From an uncultured Ruminococcus sp. (lineage in GTDB: Bacteria > Bacillota > Clostridia > Oscillospirales > Ruminococcaceae), in the NCBI GenBank assembly GCA_900539095.1, contig UQAR01000077.1, positions 1 through 9,830 of the forward strand: DNA of 9,830 nucleotides, read 5' to 3'. Position 1 is the first letter of the stretch; the number at the start of each line of letters is the position of its first letter. The translations under genes and the position numbers were made by a program. Under the pieces are notes generated by a model, which was not told the origin of the DNA, ran no database searches, and saw nothing but the letters and a program-made list of their open reading frames with translations. Below are positions 5,751-9,830 of the stretch, piece by piece.

Positions 5751-8106
5751 AACTTTACTTAAAACAAAAGAATTTGTGATACTTGACGGAGCAATGGGCA
5801 CAATGCTCCAGGCAAAGGGTCTTGAAATGGGCGGCACGCCTGAGGCTCTTAACATTGATAAGCCTGATTGGCTCGTTGATATCCACCGCCAGTATATCGA
5901 GGCTGGCTCTGATGTTGTGTATGCAAACACATTTGGAGCAAACAGACATAAACTTGAAAAATGCGGCTATACTGTTCAGCAGGCTATCCCTGCGGCTATA
6001 AAAAATGCAAGAAAGGCTTGCGAGGGCACTGACACACTTGTTGCACTTGACATAGGCCCTATAGGTCAGCTGCTCGAACCGACAGGAACGCTTACTTTTG
6101 AAGAGGCTTATGACATTTATAAAGAAGAGATACTTGCAGGCTCAGACGCAGACCTTATTGTTTTTGAAACAATGACAGATCTCTACGAACTGAAAGCCGC
6201 TGTGCTTGCTGCAAAGGAAAACAGTGATCTTCCTATAGTCTGCACAATGACTTTTGAGGAGAATATGCGTACATTCACGGGCGTTGCCATAAGCTCAATG
6301 GCTCTTACACTTGAGGGACTGGGCGTTGATGCGATAGGCGTAAACTGTTCTTTAGGACCTAAGGAGCTTTACCCTGTTGTTGAGGAACTTTGCAAATGGA
6401 CAAACCTGCCTGTTGTTGTCAAGCCAAATGCAGGACTTCCTGACCCTGTAACAAATGAATATAACTGTTCGCCTGAGGATTTTGCAGAGTTTGCTGAAAA
6501 GCTTATACCTCTCGGAGTAAAGGTGCTTGGCGGCTGCTGCGGAACTAACCCTGAGTATATCAAAAAGCTTGCAGAAATGCTTAATGGCAAGAAACACGTC
6601 ACCGTGTACAATGATATACCTGCTGCCTGCTGTTCTGCAACTCATACAGTTGTTATCGACCAGCCTAGAATAATAGGTGAACGTATCAACCCTACAGGCA
6701 AAAAGCGTTTCAAAGAGGCTCTTCTCGCTAACGATATTGACTACATTCTTGGTCAGGCTATCGAGCAGATACACGCCGGTGCTGACATTCTTGATGTAAA
6801 CGTTGGTTTGCCTGGAATAGATGAAAAGGGTATGATGGTGAAAGCTGTCAAGGCTTTGCAGGGCGTTGTTGATGTGCCGCTCCAGCTGGACTCAACCATC
6901 CCAGAAGTTCTTGAGGCAGCTCTCAGAGCATACAATGGTAAACCTATAGTGAACTCTGTCAACGCTGAGGACAGTTCTATAGAAAATGTTCTGCCTTTGG
7001 TAAAAAAATATGGTGCGTCGGTCGTAGGACTTACGCTTGACGAAAACGGAATACCTAAGAGTGCAGACAAGAGATTTGAACTTGCCAAAAAGATCCTTAA
7101 CAAGGCACTTGAATATGGCATAAGAAAAGAAGATGTTTATATCGACTGCCTTACGCTCACAGCATCTGCGGAGCAGGAAAATGTAATGCAGACTGTAAAT
7201 GCTGTGGAGAGGGTCAAGAATGAACTTGGTCTGAAAACAGTTCTCGGTGTTTCAAACATAAGCTTTGGTCTGCCGAGCAGAGAGATAGTCAATCACAATT
7301 TCCTTATGATGGCTCTTACAAAGGGTCTTGACCTGCCGATAATGAATCCTAATATTGACTCTATGACAGCGACGGTTCGTGCCTATAAGCTGCTGACAAA
7401 TATAGATAAGAACTCAGTGGATTTCATTTCTCATTATGGCGGAGAGAAAAAAGCAGCTCCTGTTGCTGCGGGTGCAAAAACTGAGATAGATCTGCCGTAT
7501 GCCATTGAAAATGGTCTGAAAAAAGAGGCGGCTGATCTTACAGCAAAGCTTTTGCAGGAAACAGAGGCCATGAATATCGTCAATGATATGCTTATCCCGG
7601 CACTGGACAAGGCTGGTGCTGAATTTGAAAAGGGCAAACTTTTCCTGCCACAGCTTATACAGACAGCCGGCACTGCACAGACTTGCTTTGAAGTAATAAA
7701 GAATTACATTCTGTCAACAGGCAAAAAGAGCGTTTCAAAGGGCAAGATAATCCTTGCCACTGTAAAGGGCGATATTCACGATATCGGAAAGAACATTGTA
7801 AAGGTACTTCTTGAAAACTACGGCTATGACGTTATCGACTTGGGCAAGGACGTTGACTATCAGACTGTAGTTGACTGTGCCATTGAAAATGACGTGCACC
7901 TTATCGGTCTTTCAGCACTTATGACAACGACTCTTGTGAGCATGGAAAATACAGTTAAGCTCCTGCGAGAGAACAATGTTGACTGTAAGATAATAGTAGG
8001 CGGAGCGGTAGTTACCCCTGACTACGCCGAGCAGATAGGAGCTGACTATTATGCAAAGGACGCAAAAGAATCGGTAGATATCGCAAGAAAATTTTTCGGC
8101 AACTGA
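5740..8106 (+). CDS. metH: Cobalamin-dependent methionine synthase lacking the activation domain
   Basis: MetH transfers methyl from 5-methyltetrahydrofolate through cobalamin to homocysteine, making methionine and tetrahydrofolate. It has 788 residues against about 1,200 for E. coli MetH. Domains in order: the homocysteine/zinc barrel (about 1-285) with zinc ligands Cys203 (VNCSLGP) and Cys266-Cys267 (GGCCGTNP); the pterin-binding barrel from IIGERINPTG (Glu314, Asn317) to about 555; an Ala/Pro-containing linker near 568-585; the B12 cap helices (about 588-665); and the B12-binding domain with DIHDIG (Asp678, His680, Gly683), GLSALMTTT (Ser725) and GGA at 754-756. It ends just after this domain, and the missing activation module is the preceding gene. 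The start is GTG at 5740 with AGGAG at 5729-5733. All key residues are present and there is no frameshift, so the short length is a natural split and not damage. Confidence 0.96.
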   Translation: MDFRTLLKTKEFVILDGAMGTMLQAKGLEMGGTPEALNIDKPDWLVDIHRQYIEAGSDVVYANTFGANRHKLEKCGYTVQQAIPAAIKNARKACEGTDTLVALDIGPIGQLLEPTGTLTFEEAYDIYKEEILAGSDADLIVFETMTDLYELKAAVLAAKENSDLPIVCTMTFEENMRTFTGVAISSMALTLEGLGVDAIGVNCSLGPKELYPVVEELCKWTNLPVVVKPNAGLPDPVTNEYNCSPEDFAEFAEKLIPLGVKVLGGCCGTNPEYIKKLAEMLNGKKHVTVYNDIPAACCSATHTVVIDQPRIIGERINPTGKKRFKEALLANDIDYILGQAIEQIHAGADILDVNVGLPGIDEKGMMVKAVKALQGVVDVPLQLDSTIPEVLEAALRAYNGKPIVNSVNAEDSSIENVLPLVKKYGASVVGLTLDENGIPKSADKRFELAKKILNKALEYGIRKEDVYIDCLTLTASAEQENVMQTVNAVERVKNELGLKTVLGVSNISFGLPSREIVNHNFLMMALTKGLDLPIMNPNIDSMTATVRAYKLLTNIDKNSVDFISHYGGEKKAAPVAAGAKTEIDLPYAIENGLKKEAADLTAKLLQETEAMNIVNDMLIPALDKAGAEFEKGKLFLPQLIQTAGTAQTCFEVIKNYILSTGKKSVSKGKIILATVKGDIHDIGKNIVKVLLENYGYDVIDLGKDVDYQTVVDCAIENDVHLIGLSALMTTTLVSMENTVKLLRENNVDCKIIVGGAVVTPDYAEQIGADYYAKDAKESVDIARKFFGN

Positions 8107-8117
8107 ATAAAATGAGC

Positions 8118-8163
8118 AAGACCTCCCATAATCTGAACAACAGATATTTATGGGAGGTCTTTT
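8118..8163 (+). terminator. Long hairpin after metH: probable terminator that also covers the next ribosome site
   Basis: AAGACCTCCCATA (8118-8130) pairs perfectly with TATGGGAGGTCTT (8149-8161) over 13 base pairs. The stem continues as ATCTG/CAGAT (8131-8135 with 8141-8145) past a 3-base bulge (ATT, 8146-8148) to the loop AACAA. Only four T follow (8160-8163), a weak tract. The hairpin begins 12 bases after the metH stop. The 3' arm holds GGGAGG (8152-8157), which is also the apparent Shine-Dalgarno for the ATG at 8167, so it may act as a terminator, a translation-blocking hairpin, or both. Confidence 0.78.
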
Positions 8164-8166
8164 ATA

Positions 8167-8400
8167 ATGAAAAAATTTGTAACAGCAGTTATCATCTCTT
8201 TTATAATCACGGTAAGCACCGCAGGCATTGACGCAGCCGCTTTTTCTTCGTCAAACGTTGGTGCAGCGTTTGTTGTAAGCAATGTTCTTGCTGATGAAGA
8301 TAGCAGCGAGCACAGCGGCGTCACCGTTATAGACGGCAGCAAAGAAAATATCAAATTTACATTCAAGATAGCCGAACTAATCAAAAGCTGGTTTGATTAA
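8167..8400 (+). CDS. Putative small exported protein, unknown function
   Basis: I do not recognise this 77-residue product. It starts MKK followed by a hydrophobic stretch (about residues 4-21, rich in V, I, F and A), as in a signal peptide or N-terminal anchor. Possible signal peptidase sites are after Ala25 (DAAA) or after Ala42 (SNVLA), which would leave 52 or 35 residues. The part after Ala42 is acidic and Ser-rich (DEDSSEHS). The end is a short amphipathic segment, KFTFKIAELIKSWFD. ATG 8167 has GGGAGG at 8152-8157, 9 bases upstream, but that site is buried in the hairpin after metH. No separate promoter is evident, so expression would depend on readthrough from metH. No terminator is obvious after the stop. 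A chance ORF cannot be excluded, but the signal-like N terminus plus a ribosome site favours a real gene. Confidence 0.6.
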   Translation: MKKFVTAVIISFIITVSTAGIDAAAFSSSNVGAAFVVSNVLADEDSSEHSGVTVIDGSKENIKFTFKIAELIKSWFD

Positions 8401-8437
8401 CTGTACCATTATTTGTACTCTTACAAAAAGATTTTCA

Positions 8438-8466
8438 TTGACTTTTATTTCTTGCCGTGTTATTAT
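8438..8466 (+). promoter_or_regulatory. Sigma-A-type promoter for addB
   Basis: A near-consensus -35 TTGACT (8438-8443) is followed, after exactly 17 bases, by -10 TATTAT (8461-8466). TG lies at the extended position (8458-8459). Transcription would begin at about 8473, leaving a leader of about 25 bases that contains GGAGG (8485-8489), 8 bases before the addB ATG. The rest of the 97-base gap between 8400 and 8498 holds nothing else I can support. Confidence 0.85.
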
Positions 8467-8497
8467 ATATGTATGATAAACAACGGAGGCTCATTCA

Positions 8498-9830
8498 ATG
8501 GTAACAGTAATAAGCGGCGGTTCTCACAGCGGACGTGACGAGATCTTTATAAGCAATATCAAATCTGCCGTAAAAAACGGCGAGCAGGTCATGGTGATAA
8601 TACCTGACCAGTTTTCTTTTGAATATGATAAAAAGCTTTATGAACAGCTTGGTGCTGCGGACTTTAACAGGATACAGACCGCAGGTTTTAACCGTATTGC
8701 CGAATTTACAGAAAAGCTTTACGGCGGTATGTCTAAGGAAAATGCTGACGATAATGTCCGTACTATACTTATGTACAAAGCCGTAAAACGTCTGAAACAG
8801 ACAAAAGATGTACGCTTTTACAAGAAGAGCCTTGAAAAGGGCAGCTTTATCGCACAGCTAAATGAACTGGTGAGCCAGTTTCGTGAAAGTGGAATAACTC
8901 CGCAGGATCTTGCTCTTGCCGCAGAAAAGCAGGGCGGTTCACTGTCAATGAAACTTTTTGACATTTCAAGGCTTTATGCTTTTTACATGGACGAGCTTGA
9001 CAAGGCAGGTATGCAGGATACTCTCTCAGCCATAGCAAGAAGTGTCAGACAGGTCAAGGATCATAGATATTTCCGTGGAATGACTGTATTTGTTGACTCT
9101 TTCAACGATTTTTCATATGATGAACTTAAAATGCTTGACGCCTGCATAGAACAGTGCAAAAACATGACAGTTTCACTTTGTATCGACAATGAGAGTGTGA
9201 AAAAGTATGCAAATCACCCATTTGCCGATACGCTGAAAACTTTGCAGCAGATAACTGATCTTGCCGCCGCACATAATTACAAAGTAGATGTGATAAATTG
9301 CAGCAAAAATACATTCAGATCGGCTGAACTCAGATATGTGAGCAAGGAACTTTATAACACCTGCAAAAAGCCTTTTGACGGCATCTGCGAAAATGTATCA
9401 GTTATATCAGCAACGGATATTTATGAAGAAAGTGAATTTGTAAGCTCAAAAATTTGGGAGCTTGTTCGTGAGCATGGATACAAATTCAGCGATATAGCTG
9501 TGCTGGCACGGAGCTTGAAAGACTGTGCGTCTGTGTTTGAGGGCACTTTTGACCGATATGAGATACCATACTTTTCCGACCACAGCGACAGCGTTTCAGC
9601 GTCATCATTGGTAAGATACATAAACTCGCTGTTTAAGTGTTTGCTTTCTAAAAAGTATTCCACTGACAATATTTTAAAATATATAAAATCACCGCTGTGT
9701 GCAATGCTCAACATTGAAATATCCAACCTTGAGGATTATTGCATCAGGTGGAGCGTTGACGGAGATATGTGGCTTGAAGATTTCACAGTGGCAGGCGACC
9801 TCAGTGAAAAACAGCTTGAAAGTATCAATC
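8498..9830 (+). CDS. addB: AddB-type helicase-nuclease subunit B, N-terminal part (3' truncated by window end)
   Basis: AddB partners AddA in the Firmicute counterpart of RecBCD, which resects double-strand DNA ends and responds to Chi for RecA loading. The frame stays open to the window end: 444 complete codons of a usual 1,100-1,200. Recognisable parts are the start VISGGSHSGRDE aligned with the AddB nucleotide-binding loop, then VMVIIPDQFSFEYDKKL (Pro36-Asp37-Gln38, the family's VPDQ motif), the FNRIAEF segment, FVDSFNDFSYDELKML (family form FxGFxxFTxxE), and ATDIYEESEFVSSKIWELVREHGYKFSDIAVLAR followed by YEIPYFSD, typical of inactivated UvrD-like cores in AddB. The C-terminal nuclease and Fe-S Cys region lies beyond the window. 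The Walker A Lys-Thr is replaced by Arg13-Asp14. The start is ATG 8498 with GGAGG 8 bases upstream and its own promoter. addA would be expected next, which is inference. Confidence 0.85.
   Translation, partial: MVTVISGGSHSGRDEIFISNIKSAVKNGEQVMVIIPDQFSFEYDKKLYEQLGAADFNRIQTAGFNRIAEFTEKLYGGMSKENADDNVRTILMYKAVKRLKQTKDVRFYKKSLEKGSFIAQLNELVSQFRESGITPQDLALAAEKQGGSLSMKLFDISRLYAFYMDELDKAGMQDTLSAIARSVRQVKDHRYFRGMTVFVDSFNDFSYDELKMLDACIEQCKNMTVSLCIDNESVKKYANHPFADTLKTLQQITDLAAAHNYKVDVINCSKNTFRSAELRYVSKELYNTCKKPFDGICENVSVISATDIYEESEFVSSKIWELVREHGYKFSDIAVLARSLKDCASVFEGTFDRYEIPYFSDHSDSVSASSLVRYINSLFKCLLSKKYSTDNILKYIKSPLCAMLNIEISNLEDYCIRWSVDGDMWLEDFTVAGDLSEKQLESIN

Noticed and set aside
5740..8106. metH as a truncated pseudogene
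   Set aside because: The end falls exactly at the B12-domain boundary, all zinc and cobalamin ligands are intact, and the missing domain is encoded next door.
8163..8168. TATAAT as a -10 promoter element
   Set aside because: It overlaps the ATG at 8167 and has no -35-like hexamer 16-18 bases upstream; it is best explained as the T tract running into the start codon.
8404..8418. Repeated GTAC motifs as an operator or terminator after the small ORF
   Set aside because: The stem would be only about 4 base pairs with no T tract, and the repeat is too short to tell from chance.

Overview
The window is ordinary bacterial chromosome, apparently the end of a short-read assembly contig, because bases 1-26 match part of the Illumina Nextera (Tn5) adapter and are not genomic. 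The gene order dxs-tlyA-nadK-argR-recN, the strong GGAGG-type ribosome sites, the moderately AT-rich codon use (many ATA, AGA and AGG codons) and the low-GC sigma-A-type promoters suggest a clostridial Firmicute (Bacillota), most likely a Ruminococcus/Oscillospiraceae-like gut or rumen anaerobe. That placement is inference; no rRNA or other taxonomic marker is present.

Layout, all genes on the + strand. (1) Positions 27-4971 form a tight operon of five genes: the C-terminal part of dxs (isoprenoid precursor and thiamine/pyridoxal precursor synthesis), tlyA (2'-O-rRNA methyltransferase family), nadK (NAD kinase), argR (arginine repressor) and recN (DNA-break repair SMC-like ATPase). Genes overlap or are separated by about 20 bases, and a good rho-independent terminator (4976-5004) closes the unit. 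(2) A promoter at 5031-5059 starts a two-gene unit: a free-standing methionine synthase activation (reactivation) protein and a B12-dependent methionine synthase (metH) that lacks that domain. The genes overlap by 11 bases, so together they reconstitute the modules found in full-length E. coli-type MetH. (3) A long hairpin (8118-8161) follows metH. Its 3' arm also carries the Shine-Dalgarno of a 77-codon ORF encoding a putative small exported protein of unknown function. (4) A near-consensus extended -10 promoter (8438-8466) drives addB, the AddAB helicase-nuclease subunit B, which runs off the 3' end with 444 complete codons present.

No rRNA, tRNA, CRISPR array, insertion sequence, phage gene or known riboswitch was seen. 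The longest stretch without a called gene is about 100 bases. I did not find a clearly new system. The points most worth a second look are the hairpin that covers the small ORF's ribosome site, the small exported ORF itself, the split methionine synthase with a cysteine-rich tail on the activation protein, and the degenerate Walker A position of AddB.
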